From: Variovorax paradoxus
GTDB taxonomy: Bacteria > Pseudomonadota > Gammaproteobacteria > Burkholderiales > Burkholderiaceae_C
Reading direction: 5' to 3'
DNA: 64,000 nucleotides
Assembly: GCF_024734665.1 (NCBI RefSeq)
Contig: NZ_CP102931.1
Location: forward strand, 7,017,501 to 7,081,500
Under the pieces are notes generated by a model, which did no database searches, had not been told where the DNA came from, and saw nothing but the letters and a program-made list of their open reading frames with translations. Position numbers and translations under genes: made by a program. Each line of letters begins with the position of its first letter. The stretch's first letter is position 1. Below, one piece after another: positions 25,954 to 35,221 of this stretch.

Positions 25954-26595
25954 ATGCCTTCCAAATCCCCACTTTCCGCCGGTCGCCGAATCCAGACGCG
26001 GCGCTCCGATGTCCATGGCAATGGCGTGTTCGCCGTGCAGGACCTGGCCGAGGGCGAAACGCTGATCGAATACAAGGGCGAAGTCATCAACTGGAAGGAG
26101 GCGCTGCGCCGCCATCCGCATGACCCGGCCCAGCCGAATCACACCTTCTACTTTCACATCGATGACGGGCGTGTGATCGACGGCAACGTCAAGGGCAACG
26201 CCGCCCGCTGGATCAACCACTCGTGCGAGCCGAACTGCGAAGCCGACGAGGTCGATGGGCGCGTTTATATCAAGGCGCTGCGCAACATCTCCGCCGGCGA
26301 AGAGCTCAACTACGACTACGGCCTGATCATCGACGAGCCGTACACGCCGAAGCTCCTGTCCGAATTTCCTTGCTGGTGCGGCTCCGAGCAGTGCCGGGGC
26401 ACGCTGCTGACGCCCAAGGACGATGAGGACGAAAAGAAGAAAAAGAAGAAGGCCAAGAAGAAGGCTGAAAAGAAAAAGGCCGAGAAGAAAGAAGCCAAGA
26501 AGGCTGAAAAGAAGGCCGACAAAAAAGCCGAGAAGAAATCCGAAAAGAAGGCGGAGAAAAAATCCGCCAAGAAGGAAAAGTCCGCCGAGGACTGA
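25954..26595 (+). CDS. SET domain protein-lysine methyltransferase with H1-like lysine-rich tail
   Basis: 213 aa. SET domain about residues 12-124: HGNGVF (SAM loop), RWINHSCEPNC (pseudoknot, catalytic core) and GEELNYDY. A complete post-SET zinc motif follows, CWCGSEQCRG at 140-149. Residues 161-213 are almost only Lys, Ala and Glu with short repeats of AEKK and ADKK type, like histone H1 tails and bacterial histone-like proteins. The family transfers methyl groups from SAM to protein lysines; the tail could bind DNA or be its own substrate. It overlaps nothing; birA starts 2 bp after the stop, so the two are co-transcribed. Divergent from topB-SWIB. Confidence 0.93.
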   Translation: MPSKSPLSAGRRIQTRRSDVHGNGVFAVQDLAEGETLIEYKGEVINWKEALRRHPHDPAQPNHTFYFHIDDGRVIDGNVKGNAARWINHSCEPNCEADEVDGRVYIKALRNISAGEELNYDYGLIIDEPYTPKLLSEFPCWCGSEQCRGTLLTPKDDEDEKKKKKKAKKKAEKKKAEKKEAKKAEKKADKKAEKKSEKKAEKKSAKKEKSAED

Positions 26596-26597
26596 CC

Positions 26598-27413
26598 ATG
26601 AGCAGCAGCACCTCGGCCGCCTGGTTCGAAGACCGGATCGCCGCGTCGGTCGCTCCGCTGCTGCCCGGCTTCGTGGTCGAGGCCGTGGCCGAAATCGACT
26701 CCACCAATACCGAGCTGATGCGCCGTGCGCGTGCCGGCCGCGTCGAGCCCGTGCTGCTCGTGGCCGAGCGCCAGACCGCGGGGCGTGGCCGTCTCGGGCG
26801 GCCCTGGCAGAGCGCGCCGCAGCAGGAGGAGTCCGCCTCGCTGACCTTCTCGCTTGGCATGCCGCTCGCGCCCGCGGACTGGTCGGGCCTCTCACTGGCT
26901 GTCGGTGTCAGCGTGGCCGAAAGCCTCGATCCCTCGGGCGCGCACAAGGTCGGCCTCAAGTGGCCCAACGACGTGTGGGTGAACGACTGCAAGCTGGTCG
27001 GCATCCTCATCGAAACCGCGCTGCCGTCCACCGGCAAGCCGGATGCGCCGCGCTATCTCGTGATCGGCATCGGTATCAACATTGGCGCGCGCGAAGGCGA
27101 CGGCATGCGTACGCCACCGGCCTGGCTGCGCCAGTGGCACCCCGGGGCCACTGCGCCGGAAGTGCTGTGCGAACTGGCCGAGCCGCTGGTGCGCAGCGTG
27201 CTCGAATTCGAGGCCAAGGGCTTTGCGTCCTTCGCCGAGCGCTTTGCCGCACGCGACGTGCTGCGCGGCCGCGAAGTGGTGCTCAGCGACGGCACCGCCG
27301 GCCTGTGCGAAGGCGTGGCCTGGGGCGGCGAGCTGCAGGTGCGTACCGACGCCGGCCTGCAGCTGATTTCCAGCGACGAAGTGAGCGTGCGCCCTCGCGG
27401 CATGGCGCTCTGA
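26598..27413 (+). CDS. birA: biotin--[acetyl-CoA-carboxylase] ligase BirA
   Basis: 271 aa, the short class without the N-terminal repressor helix-turn-helix of E. coli BirA. Ligase core: EIDSTNTELMRRA near residue 34, the biotinyl-AMP loop ERQTAGRGRLGRPW, and KWPNDVWVNDCKLVGILIE. It makes biotinyl-5'-AMP and biotinylates carboxylase carrier domains in the cytoplasm. Because the DNA-binding domain is absent it should not regulate bio genes. It follows the SET gene by 2 bp and precedes the small membrane protein by 5 bp. Confidence 0.95.
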   Translation: MSSSTSAAWFEDRIAASVAPLLPGFVVEAVAEIDSTNTELMRRARAGRVEPVLLVAERQTAGRGRLGRPWQSAPQQEESASLTFSLGMPLAPADWSGLSLAVGVSVAESLDPSGAHKVGLKWPNDVWVNDCKLVGILIETALPSTGKPDAPRYLVIGIGINIGAREGDGMRTPPAWLRQWHPGATAPEVLCELAEPLVRSVLEFEAKGFASFAERFAARDVLRGREVVLSDGTAGLCEGVAWGGELQVRTDAGLQLISSDEVSVRPRGMAL

Positions 27414-27418
27414 TCAGT

Positions 27419-27616
27419 ATGAAGCTGCGCCTGCTCCTCATCGTTCTGCTGCTGGCCAATGCCGGCTATTTCTTGTGGGCGCGCGGCGATCTTGCCGGCT
27501 TCGGCCTGGCTCCGGCCGCGCTCAACGAGCGGGAGCCACAGCGCATGTCGCGCCAGATCCACCCCGAGTGGCTGCAGATCCGCAAGGAAGCGAAGCCGGG
27601 CGCGCCTGCTCCCTGA
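27419..27616 (+). CDS. small single-pass membrane protein (65 aa)
   Basis: Starts at ATG 27419, 5 bp after birA. Residues 2-20 (KLRLLLIVLLLANAGYFLW) form one membrane anchor with the N-terminus in; the remainder is short and polar, ending PEWLQIRKEAKPGAPAP. The anchor and the EPQRMSRQIHPEWL segment resemble the N-terminal part of SPOR-type proteins found after birA in related genera, without the SPOR domain itself, so this may be a truncated or minimal relative. That link is recalled, not tested. Confidence 0.65.
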   Translation: MKLRLLLIVLLLANAGYFLWARGDLAGFGLAPAALNEREPQRMSRQIHPEWLQIRKEAKPGAPAP

Positions 27617-27629
27617 TTCCCCTGATCAA

Positions 27630-29072
27630 TCAAGGTGCCGCTTCACCCTCGAAGCGCACCGTGAACAGCGCTCCCGGCGGCTGCTTGCCAGGATGCGCAT
27701 CCTCCAGCTTTACCTGCGCGCGGTGCTGGTTCGCAATCTCCAGCACGATCGGCAGCCCCAGCCCCGAGCCGTCGGCCTCGTTGCCGAGCACGCGGTAGAA
27801 AGGCTCGAACACCAGTTCGCGGTCGGCCTCGGCGATGCCGGGGCCGTTGTCCTCCACCTGCAGCAGCAGCACATGGCCGAAGGGGTCGGCCAGCACGCGC
27901 ACGGTGATCAGGCCGGGGCGCTCCGGCGTGGAGGGCGTGTAGTTGATCGCGTTGTCGACCAGGTTGCGCACCAGCTCCTTCAGCAGCGTCGCGTTGCCGT
28001 CGAACATCACGCCGGGTGCGCCAGCTTCCGCGCCGTCGTAGCCCAGGTCGATGCGCTTCTCGATCGCGCGCGGCACTGCCTCGCGCACCACCTCGATGGT
28101 GAGCCGCGCGAGGTCGCAGGGCTGGTGGTGCGCGTTGGCGCTGTTGCCTTCCGCGCGCGCCAGCGAAAGCAACTGGTTCACCGTGTGCGTGGCGCGCTTG
28201 CTCGCGCGACCGATCTGCTTGAGCGATTGCTTGAGCTCGTCGGCGTTAGCGCCTTCGCGCTGCGCCAGGTCGGCCTGCATGCGCAGGCCCGCGAGCGGCG
28301 TCTTCAGCTGGTGCGCCGCGTCGGCCAGGAAGCGCTTCTGCGTGCCGATCGAATCGTTGAGCTTGTCGAGCAGTTCATTCACCGACGACACCAGCGGCAC
28401 CACTTCCAGTGGCACCGACGATTCGTCGAGCGGGCTCAGGTCGCCCGGGCGCCGCTCGCGGATGCGCGCCTCCACCACCGACAGCGGCTTGATGCCGCGC
28501 ACCAGCGCCAGCCAGATCAGCAGCACCGCCAGCGGCAGGATGGCGAACTGCGGCAGCAGCACGCCCTTGATGATCTCGGCCGCCAGCACCGACTGCTTCT
28601 CGCGCGTCTCGGCCAGCTGCAGCAGCGTGGGCGGAACGTCGTCGGTGCCGCTGGCGATCCACATCGAGGCCACGCGTACCTCCTTGCCATGCAGGGCGCT
28701 GTTGTGCAGGAACACCTGGCCGGGCGGCAGCGGCTCGTCGAGGCCGGGCATCGGAATGTCGCGCTCGCCGCTCAGCAGCGTGTCGTGGCCGTCGAGCAGC
28801 TGGTAGTACACGTGGCCGGCGTCGTCGGCCCGCAGGATCTCGCGCGCCGATTGCGACAGCACGAACTGCGTATGCCCTTCCTTCACCGTCACCAGCTCGG
28901 CAAGGGCCTTCACGTTGTGTTCGAGCGCGCGGTCGAAGGGCGCGTTGGCAATGCCCTGCGCCACCAGCCAGGTGACGCCGATGCTCACCGGCACCAGCAG
29001 CAGCAGCGGCGTGAGCATCCAGTCGAGGATCTCGCCGAAAAGCGAGCGCTGCGCGCGCTGGAAGAGCTTCAT
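27630..29072 (-). CDS. sensor histidine kinase, TctE-like
   Basis: 480 aa from ATG 29072. A membrane segment at about residues 18-40, a periplasmic domain of the 2CSK_N kind (to about residue 170), a second membrane segment near 180-200, then HisKA with the phosphorylated His in FLADAAHQLKTPLAGL and a HATPase domain with DNAINYTP (N box), VEDNGPGI (G1) and GSGLGLPIV (G2). TctE-type kinases sense extracellular carboxylates. The response regulator gene lies 55 bp upstream on the same strand. No transporter is adjacent, but orphan Bug proteins are found elsewhere in this window. Confidence 0.93.
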   Translation of the reverse strand: MKLFQRAQRSLFGEILDWMLTPLLLLVPVSIGVTWLVAQGIANAPFDRALEHNVKALAELVTVKEGHTQFVLSQSAREILRADDAGHVYYQLLDGHDTLLSGERDIPMPGLDEPLPPGQVFLHNSALHGKEVRVASMWIASGTDDVPPTLLQLAETREKQSVLAAEIIKGVLLPQFAILPLAVLLIWLALVRGIKPLSVVEARIRERRPGDLSPLDESSVPLEVVPLVSSVNELLDKLNDSIGTQKRFLADAAHQLKTPLAGLRMQADLAQREGANADELKQSLKQIGRASKRATHTVNQLLSLARAEGNSANAHHQPCDLARLTIEVVREAVPRAIEKRIDLGYDGAEAGAPGVMFDGNATLLKELVRNLVDNAINYTPSTPERPGLITVRVLADPFGHVLLLQVEDNGPGIAEADRELVFEPFYRVLGNEADGSGLGLPIVLEIANQHRAQVKLEDAHPGKQPPGALFTVRFEGEAAP

Positions 29073-29127
29073 CGCGCCGAGTCCTCTGGCATGCCGCCGC
29101 CCGCGCGTGGCGGCTGCCGCGTCGTCG

Positions 29128-29799
29128 TCACTGGATCTTTTCGAGGCAGTAGCCCAGCCCACGCACCGTCGCGATGCGCACAGGCCCCTTCTCGATCTTC
29201 TTGCGCAGGCGGTGGATGTAGACCTCGATGGCGTTGAGGCTCACCTCCTCGCCCCATTCGCAAAGGCGGTCGACCAGCTGGTCCTTGCTCACCAGCCGGC
29301 CGGCGCGCTGCAGCAGCACTTCGAGCAGGCCGAGTTCGCGCGCCGACAGCTCGATCATCTTGCCGTCGATGGTAGCCACGCGGCCAGCCTGGTCGTACAC
29401 CAGCGGGCCGTGGCGGATGGCGTTGCTGGTGGTGCCCATGCCGCGCCGCGTGAGGGCGCGCACGCGCGCTTCGAGCTCCTGCAGGCTGAAGGGCTTGGCC
29501 ATGTAGTCGTCGGCGCCGTGGTCCAGGCCCTTGACGCGTTCCTCGACGCTGTCGGCCGCGGTGAGCACCAGCACCGGCAGCTGCGAGCCGCGCGCGCGCA
29601 GGCGCTTGAGGATCTCGATGCCGTGCAGGCTGGGCAGCCCGAGGTCGAGGATCAGCAGGTCGAACTCGTCATGGGTCATGAGCGCGGTGTCGGCCTGCGA
29701 GCCGTTCGCCACGTGGTCGACCGCCGCGCCCGAGGTGCGCAGGCTGCGCAGCAGGGCATCGGCCAGCACCTGGTCGTCTTCGGCAATCAGAATCCGCAT
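29128..29799 (-). CDS. OmpR-family response regulator, TctD-like
   Basis: 223 aa. Receiver domain starts MRILIAEDDQVLADALLRSL, with the phosphoacceptor Asp in LLILDLGLPSLHG and the Lys in YMAKPFSLQE. The C-terminal half is an OmpR winged helix (ELSARELGLLEVLLQRAG ... NAIEVYIHRLRKKIEKGPV). It is the cognate partner of the downstream TctE-like kinase by adjacency and order. Targets cannot be told from the sequence; carboxylate uptake genes are the usual ones for this subfamily. Confidence 0.95.
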   Translation of the reverse strand: MRILIAEDDQVLADALLRSLRTSGAAVDHVANGSQADTALMTHDEFDLLILDLGLPSLHGIEILKRLRARGSQLPVLVLTAADSVEERVKGLDHGADDYMAKPFSLQELEARVRALTRRGMGTTSNAIRHGPLVYDQAGRVATIDGKMIELSARELGLLEVLLQRAGRLVSKDQLVDRLCEWGEEVSLNAIEVYIHRLRKKIEKGPVRIATVRGLGYCLEKIQ

Positions 29800-29862
29800 G
29801 CGTCACCTCCGGCCCGTTCGGGCGCCAAACTGGCGCCGTTCACATTTGTCTCTGGGGCGAGT

Positions 29863-30348
29863 CTAGCCCGCTGTGTAGGCTTCCAGTCCAATCGTTACCA
29901 CGGTGGCGATCTCGTCGCCGACGCTGCTTCGGAACTCGCTCTCGGCCTGCGTCACCGCGCTGCGGAAGGCGTCGAGCCAGGCCAGTCCGTCGGCGGTGAA
30001 GAGCACGCGCCGCGCCCGCGCATCGAGCGGATCGGGCCCGCGCGTGACCAGCCCCCAGGCCTCGCACTGATCGACCAGCGCACCCATCGCCTGCTTGGTC
30101 ATGCCGGCGCGCTCGGCCAGCTCCGTGAGGCGCGAGCCCTCGCGCGCCAGGTGCCGCGTGATGTGGATGTGCGCCGCGCTCACCTGCGCGCGCGCCGCGA
30201 GGTTCGACAGCGCCAGCGGCACGTCGACGTCGTGTGCCATCAGCTCCAGCACGCGCTCGTCGAAGCGGCGCATGGCGTGGCCGAGCAGGCGGCCCAGGTG
30301 GGTCTGGCGCCAGGCATCGGGGTCGGTCGGGAAAGCGGCTTCGGCCAT
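29863..30348 (-). CDS. MarR family transcriptional regulator
   Basis: 161 aa. Winged helix with SRLTELAERAGMTKQAMGALVDQCEAWGLVTRGPDPLDARARRVLFT split over about residues 70-120 in the MarR manner, flanked by dimerisation helices at both ends. MarR proteins are mostly repressors released by phenolic or oxidising ligands. It lies between the two-component genes and recA, read away from recA. No obvious target is adjacent. Confidence 0.9.
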   Translation of the reverse strand: MAEAAFPTDPDAWRQTHLGRLLGHAMRRFDERVLELMAHDVDVPLALSNLAARAQVSAAHIHITRHLAREGSRLTELAERAGMTKQAMGALVDQCEAWGLVTRGPDPLDARARRVLFTADGLAWLDAFRSAVTQAESEFRSSVGDEIATVVTIGLEAYTAG

Positions 30349-30414
30349 GGCGGCAAATGGTAAAGCAAACTGACCAAAAAATGGGCTTACGCCAACCCAT
30401 CAGCCCCTACACTA

Positions 30415-30430
30415 CTGTTCAAGCATCCAG
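30415..30430 (+). promoter_or_regulatory. probable LexA box upstream of recA
   Basis: CTGT-N8-CCAG, one base away from the CTGT-N8-ACAG LexA consensus, 65 bp before the recA start codon and overlapping the expected promoter. This would place recA under SOS control, as is usual. Confidence 0.6.
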
Positions 30431-30494
30431 CCTGTAGTTAAAAGCAGATCGGATGAAACCCAACACAAACCGTTGATTTTCAAGGAGTTTCCAC

Positions 30495-31601
<1,107 letters not shown>

Positions 31602-31607
31602 GCCAGA

Positions 31608-31630
31608 GCGCGGCTCCCCGGGGGCCGCGC
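31608..31630 (+). terminator. recA-recX intergenic hairpin (attenuator)
   Basis: GCGCGGC pairs with GCCGCGC and CCCC with GGGG inside it, giving an 11-bp GC stem with one bulge, 7 bp after the recA stop. No U-tract follows, so it fits partial attenuation between recA and recX rather than full termination. Confidence 0.55.
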
Positions 31631-31643
31631 AAGCGACCCCCGC

Positions 31644-32102
31644 ATGGCATTCAACGCCCCGTCCCTCAAAGGCCGCGCACTGCGCCTGCTGAGTCAGCGC
31701 GAGCATTCACGCGCGGAGCTGGAGCGCAAGCTGGCAAAGCATGAAGAAGAGCCCGGCACGCTGGCCAAGGCGCTCGACGAGCTGGCAGCGAAAGACTTCA
31801 TCAGCGAGCCGCGCGTGGTGGCCTCGGTGCTCAACCAGCGTGCCGCCCGCTCGGGCGCGCTGCGGGTGAAGCAGGAGCTGCAGGCCAAGGGCATCGCCCC
31901 AGAGGCCATCGCTGAAGCGGTGGCCAGCCTGCAGGAGACAGAAGTCGAACGCGCCACGGCCCTGTGGCGCCACCGCTTCGACGCGCCGCCCGCCGACGCG
32001 AAGGAGCGGGCCAAGCAGATGCGATTCCTGATGGCGCGCGGTTTCTCGGGCGCCGTCGTGTCCAAGGTACTCAGGAGCGATTTCGATGAAGCCGACGAAT
32101 GA
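31644..32102 (+). CDS. recX: regulatory protein RecX
   Basis: 152 aa of mostly alpha-helical repeats: [56 protein letters not shown], ending in [17 protein letters not shown]. RecX binds RecA filaments and limits their extension. Position directly after recA is the conserved one. The last 17 bases overlap the next gene. Confidence 0.95.
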   Translation: MAFNAPSLKGRALRLLSQREHSRAELERKLAKHEEEPGTLAKALDELAAKDFISEPRVVASVLNQRAARSGALRVKQELQAKGIAPEAIAEAVASLQETEVERATALWRHRFDAPPADAKERAKQMRFLMARGFSGAVVSKVLRSDFDEADE

Positions 32103-32514
32103 AGACCACGCTGTGGAGTCCCGCGTCATCACGCAGCGCGTGCAGTGCGAATGGCGCCGCGCCTATGTGCTGGCGGCCGACCCGAAGCGGTTGCCCGACT
32201 GGGCCAGCGGCCTCGCCAAGAGCGCGCTGGTGCCGCATGGCGACCACTGGATCGTGCGCACCCCCGAGAGCGGCGAGGCCCGCATGCGCTTCGCACCGCG
32301 CAACGATCTCGGCGTGCTCGACCATTGGGTCGCGCCCGAAGGCGTGCCCGAGGTCTACCTGCCGTTCCGTGTGATCGGCGTTGCGCCCGACGCCTGCGAG
32401 CTGCAGTTCACGCTGCTGCGCCAGCCGCACATAGACGATGCGGCCTTCGAGCGCGATGCGCAGTGGATCGCCCGCGACCTGCAGGCGCTGCGCAACCTGC
32501 TCGAAGCGGACTGA
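32086..32514 (+). CDS. SRPBCC-fold protein
   Basis: 142 aa. The sequence shows a helix-grip pattern: ADPKRLPDWASGLAKSALVPHGDHWIVRTPESGEARMRFAP early, and a long C-terminal helix FERDAQWIARDLQALRNLLEAD. Proteins of the START/SRPBCC superfamily bind lipids or other hydrophobic ligands, or act as small enzymes. It starts inside the end of recX in another frame, suggesting coupled translation, yet its function has no obvious link to recombination. Substrate unknown. Confidence 0.8.
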   Translation: MKPTNEDHAVESRVITQRVQCEWRRAYVLAADPKRLPDWASGLAKSALVPHGDHWIVRTPESGEARMRFAPRNDLGVLDHWVAPEGVPEVYLPFRVIGVAPDACELQFTLLRQPHIDDAAFERDAQWIARDLQALRNLLEAD

Positions 32515-32523
32515 CCGGCCGAC

Positions 32524-33633
32524 TCAGCCGCGCACCACGATCGGCGCGAACTTGCGCCGCGCCTTCAGCTGGTCGGCATCCCACTCGATGCCCAGCCCCG
32601 GCGTCTCCGGCGCCACTGCATGGCCGCCTTCGATGCGCAGCCGGCTCGTCGTGAGGTCATCGAGCTGCGGGATGTATTCCACCCAGCGCGCATTCGGCAC
32701 CGCTGCGCACAGGCTCACGTGCAGCTCCATCAGGAAGTGCGGGCACATCGCGATGTTGTGCGCTTCCGCGAGATGCGCAATCTTCAGCCACGGCGTGATG
32801 CCGCCCACGCGCGCCACGTCGGCCTGCACGATGGAGCAGGCGCCCTGCTGGATGTATTCCGCAAACTGCGACGGGTGGTACATCGATTCGCCCACCGCGA
32901 TCGGCACGCTGGTGCTGGCCAGCAGCTGCGCATGTCCGCGCACGTGCTCGGCCGGCATCGGCTCCTCGAACCATGCCAGGTCGAGCGGCGCGTACTGGCG
33001 CGCGCGGCGAATGGCTTCGGCCACGGTGAAGCTCTGGTTGGCATCGACCATCAGCTCGAAGTCCGCGCCCACAGCCTCGCGCACCGCAGAGAGGCGCGCG
33101 ATGTCCTGTGCCACATGTGGCTTGCCGACCTTGATCTTCGCGCCGAGAAAGCCGTCGGCCTTCGCAGCGAGCGTCTGTTCCACCAGCTGTGCGGGCTCGA
33201 CGTGCAGCCAGCCGCCCTCGGTCGTGTAGACCGGCACGCGCGCCTGCGCACCACCGGCCAGTCGCCACAACGGCAGCCCCGCCGCGCGCGCGTTGCGGTC
33301 CCACAGCGCGGTGTCGATGGCGGCCAGCGCCAGGCTGGTGATGGCGCCCACGGCGGTCGCGTGCGTGTGGAAGAACAGGTCGCGCCAGATGGCTTCGTAT
33401 TGCTGCGGGTCGCGCCCGATCAGGCGCGGCACCAGGTGGTCGTTCAGCAGCGCCACGATGGACGAGCCGCCCGTGCCGATGGTGTACGTGTAGCCCGTGC
33501 CCGCCGAGCCATCGTCGCAGCGCACGGTGACCATCACCGTCTCCTGCGTCACGAAGGACTGGATGGCGTCGGTGCGCTTGACCTTGGGCGCAATGTCGAT
33601 CTGCGCGATTTCTACCTGGTCGATCTTCGCCAT
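32524..33633 (-). CDS. mandelate racemase / muconate lactonizing enzyme family protein (enolase superfamily)
   Basis: 369 aa. N-terminal capping domain, then the barrel with catalytic residues: Lys-x-Lys in GAKIKVGK, metal ligands in MVDANQSF, WFEEP and AVGES, and the Asp-His pair in QADVARVGG and MCPHFLMELH. This is the mandelate-racemase subgroup, whose members dehydrate or epimerise sugar acids and related 2-hydroxy acids. It is the last gene of the catabolic operon that also holds an ABC transporter and UxaA-like proteins, so a sugar-acid or hydroxy-acid dehydratase/racemase is likely. Confidence 0.9.
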   Translation of the reverse strand: MAKIDQVEIAQIDIAPKVKRTDAIQSFVTQETVMVTVRCDDGSAGTGYTYTIGTGGSSIVALLNDHLVPRLIGRDPQQYEAIWRDLFFHTHATAVGAITSLALAAIDTALWDRNARAAGLPLWRLAGGAQARVPVYTTEGGWLHVEPAQLVEQTLAAKADGFLGAKIKVGKPHVAQDIARLSAVREAVGADFELMVDANQSFTVAEAIRRARQYAPLDLAWFEEPMPAEHVRGHAQLLASTSVPIAVGESMYHPSQFAEYIQQGACSIVQADVARVGGITPWLKIAHLAEAHNIAMCPHFLMELHVSLCAAVPNARWVEYIPQLDDLTTSRLRIEGGHAVAPETPGLGIEWDADQLKARRKFAPIVVRG

Positions 33634-33638
33634 CGTGC

Positions 33639-34460
33639 TCAGCCTGCGTTGCGCATCACGTCCGCCGGCAGGTCGGCGCCGTGGAATTTCTTGTAGATGG
33701 TGTTGAGCTCGCCGCTCTTGAGCTGTGCCTTCACGAACTCGTCGAGCTTGGCCTTCAGGCGCGGCTCGTTCTTGCGCATGCCGATGGCCAGCATGTTGGT
33801 CTTCATCGTGAATTTCGGCTCCATCTGCTTGGCCGGGTTCTTCTCGTTGATGGTCTTCAGCAGCGGCGGGGCGGTCGCGAAGATGTCGGCCTGTCCGCTC
33901 ACCACGGCAGTGATGGAGGTGGCGTCGTCGTCGAAGCGCACGATCTGCGCGCCGGCCGGCAGCACCTTGGTCAGTTCCTGGTCGTTGGTGGTGCCGCGCG
34001 TGGCAATCACTTTCTTGCCGGCGAGGTCGGCCGGGCCGGTGATGGTCATGCTCTTGGGCGCGCCCACCACGGCCAGGATGGCGGCGTAGGGCACAGAAAA
34101 GTCGACAACCTTCTCGCGCTCCGGCGTGACCGACATGCTGGAGATCACGATGTCGGCCTTGTCAGTCTGCAGGAACGGAATGCGGTTGGCGCCGGTGGTC
34201 GGCACGATCTCCAGTTCGAGGCCCAGGCTCTTGGCCAGCAGGCGCGCGGTCTCGACGTCGGAGCCCGTGGCGTTGAGCTTCTCGTCCTTCAGGCCGTAGG
34301 GCGGCACTGCGAGGTCGATGGCCACGCGGATCTTCTTGGCGGCGGTGATGGTGTCGAGCTGGTCGGCATGCGCCGATGCGCTCGCGAAGGCCAGCGGCAG
34401 TGCCAGCATGAGCGCGGACAGCAGCGCGCCGCGGCGCTTGAGCGAGAGGGAAGAAGTCAT
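33639..34460 (-). CDS. ABC transporter substrate-binding protein, polar amino acid type
   Basis: 273 aa. Signal peptide MTSSLSLKRRGALLSALMLAL... ending at ASAHA-DQ; mature domain of the SBP_bac_3 family with ISSMSVTPEREKVVDFSVPY, the family signature, near residue 95. It sits 32 bp after the ATPase gene and 5 bp before the racemase-family gene, so the receptor, pump and enzyme are co-expressed. The fold normally takes amino acids; the operon suggests a hydroxylated acid or an amino-sugar acid instead. Confidence 0.92.
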   Translation of the reverse strand: MTSSLSLKRRGALLSALMLALPLAFASASAHADQLDTITAAKKIRVAIDLAVPPYGLKDEKLNATGSDVETARLLAKSLGLELEIVPTTGANRIPFLQTDKADIVISSMSVTPEREKVVDFSVPYAAILAVVGAPKSMTITGPADLAGKKVIATRGTTNDQELTKVLPAGAQIVRFDDDATSITAVVSGQADIFATAPPLLKTINEKNPAKQMEPKFTMKTNMLAIGMRKNEPRLKAKLDEFVKAQLKSGELNTIYKKFHGADLPADVMRNAG

Positions 34461-34492
34461 CGAAGGTCTCCTGGAGTTGTCTGAAAGAAAAA

Positions 34493-35221
34493 TCAAAGCC
34501 CGGTGCCGATGAACTGGCGCAGTTCGGGCGTCTGCGGGTCGCTGAGGATGCCGGCGTCGCCTTCCTCCCACACCAGCCCCTGGTGCATGTAGATGACCTT
34601 GTCGGCCACGCCGCGTGCGAACGCCATCTCGTGCGTGACGAGGATCATGGTCATGCCCTCGGCCGCGAGCTTTTCCATCACCTTGAGCACTTCGCCGGTG
34701 AGCTGCGGGTCGAGCGCGGAAGTCACTTCGTCGAACAGCATCAGCTGCGGCTTCATCGCGAGCGATCGCGCAATGGCCACGCGCTGCTGCTGGCCGCCGG
34801 AGAGCTGCTCTGGGTAGGCGTCGGCCTTCTCGGCCAGGCCCACGCGTTCGAGCACTTCCATGGCGATGGCGCCGGCTTCCGATGCGCTCATCTTCTTCAC
34901 CGACTGCGGCGCGAGCGTGATGTTCTGCTTCACCGTGAGGTGCGGGAACAGGTTGTAGCTCTGGAACACGATGCCCACGTCCTTGCGCAGGTCGCGCAGG
35001 TTCAGCGCAGGGTCGTGCACCGCGTGGCCGCAGCACTGGATGGTGCCGCTGTCGATGGTCTCCAACCGGTCGATGCAACGCAGGGCAGTGCTCTTGCCCG
35101 AGCCGCTCTGGCCGATGATGGCGACCACCTGCCCGCGCGTCACCGAGAACGACACGCCCTTGAGCACATGCAGCTTGCCGAAGTGCTTGTGGACGTCGTT
35201 GAGTTCAACCACGGGCTGCAT
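34493..35221 (-). CDS. amino acid ABC transporter ATP-binding protein
   Basis: 242 aa from ATG 35221, which has AAAGGA upstream; an ATG five codons earlier has no such site. Walker A GQSGSGKST, signature LSGGQQQRVAIARSLA, Walker B MLFDEVTSALDP, switch His in VTHEMAFA. Close in pattern to GlnQ/HisP. Overlaps the upstream permease gene by 17 bases. Confidence 0.95.
   Translation of the reverse strand: MQPVVELNDVHKHFGKLHVLKGVSFSVTRGQVVAIIGQSGSGKSTALRCIDRLETIDSGTIQCCGHAVHDPALNLRDLRKDVGIVFQSYNLFPHLTVKQNITLAPQSVKKMSASEAGAIAMEVLERVGLAEKADAYPEQLSGGQQQRVAIARSLAMKPQLMLFDEVTSALDPQLTGEVLKVMEKLAAEGMTMILVTHEMAFARGVADKVIYMHQGLVWEEGDAGILSDPQTPELRQFIGTGL

Noticed and set aside
22077..26123. Very long open frame on the plus strand opposite topB and a Bug gene
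   Set aside because: High GC and codon bias of topB leave the antisense frame open; the product is His/Arg/Ala-rich without any domain, while the minus-strand topB is unmistakable.
26430..26592. AAG-rich stretch as a microsatellite or misassembly
   Set aside because: The frame stays in register, codons alternate AAG/AAA with GCC/GAG, and the Lys/Ala/Glu tail is a sensible extension of the SET protein.
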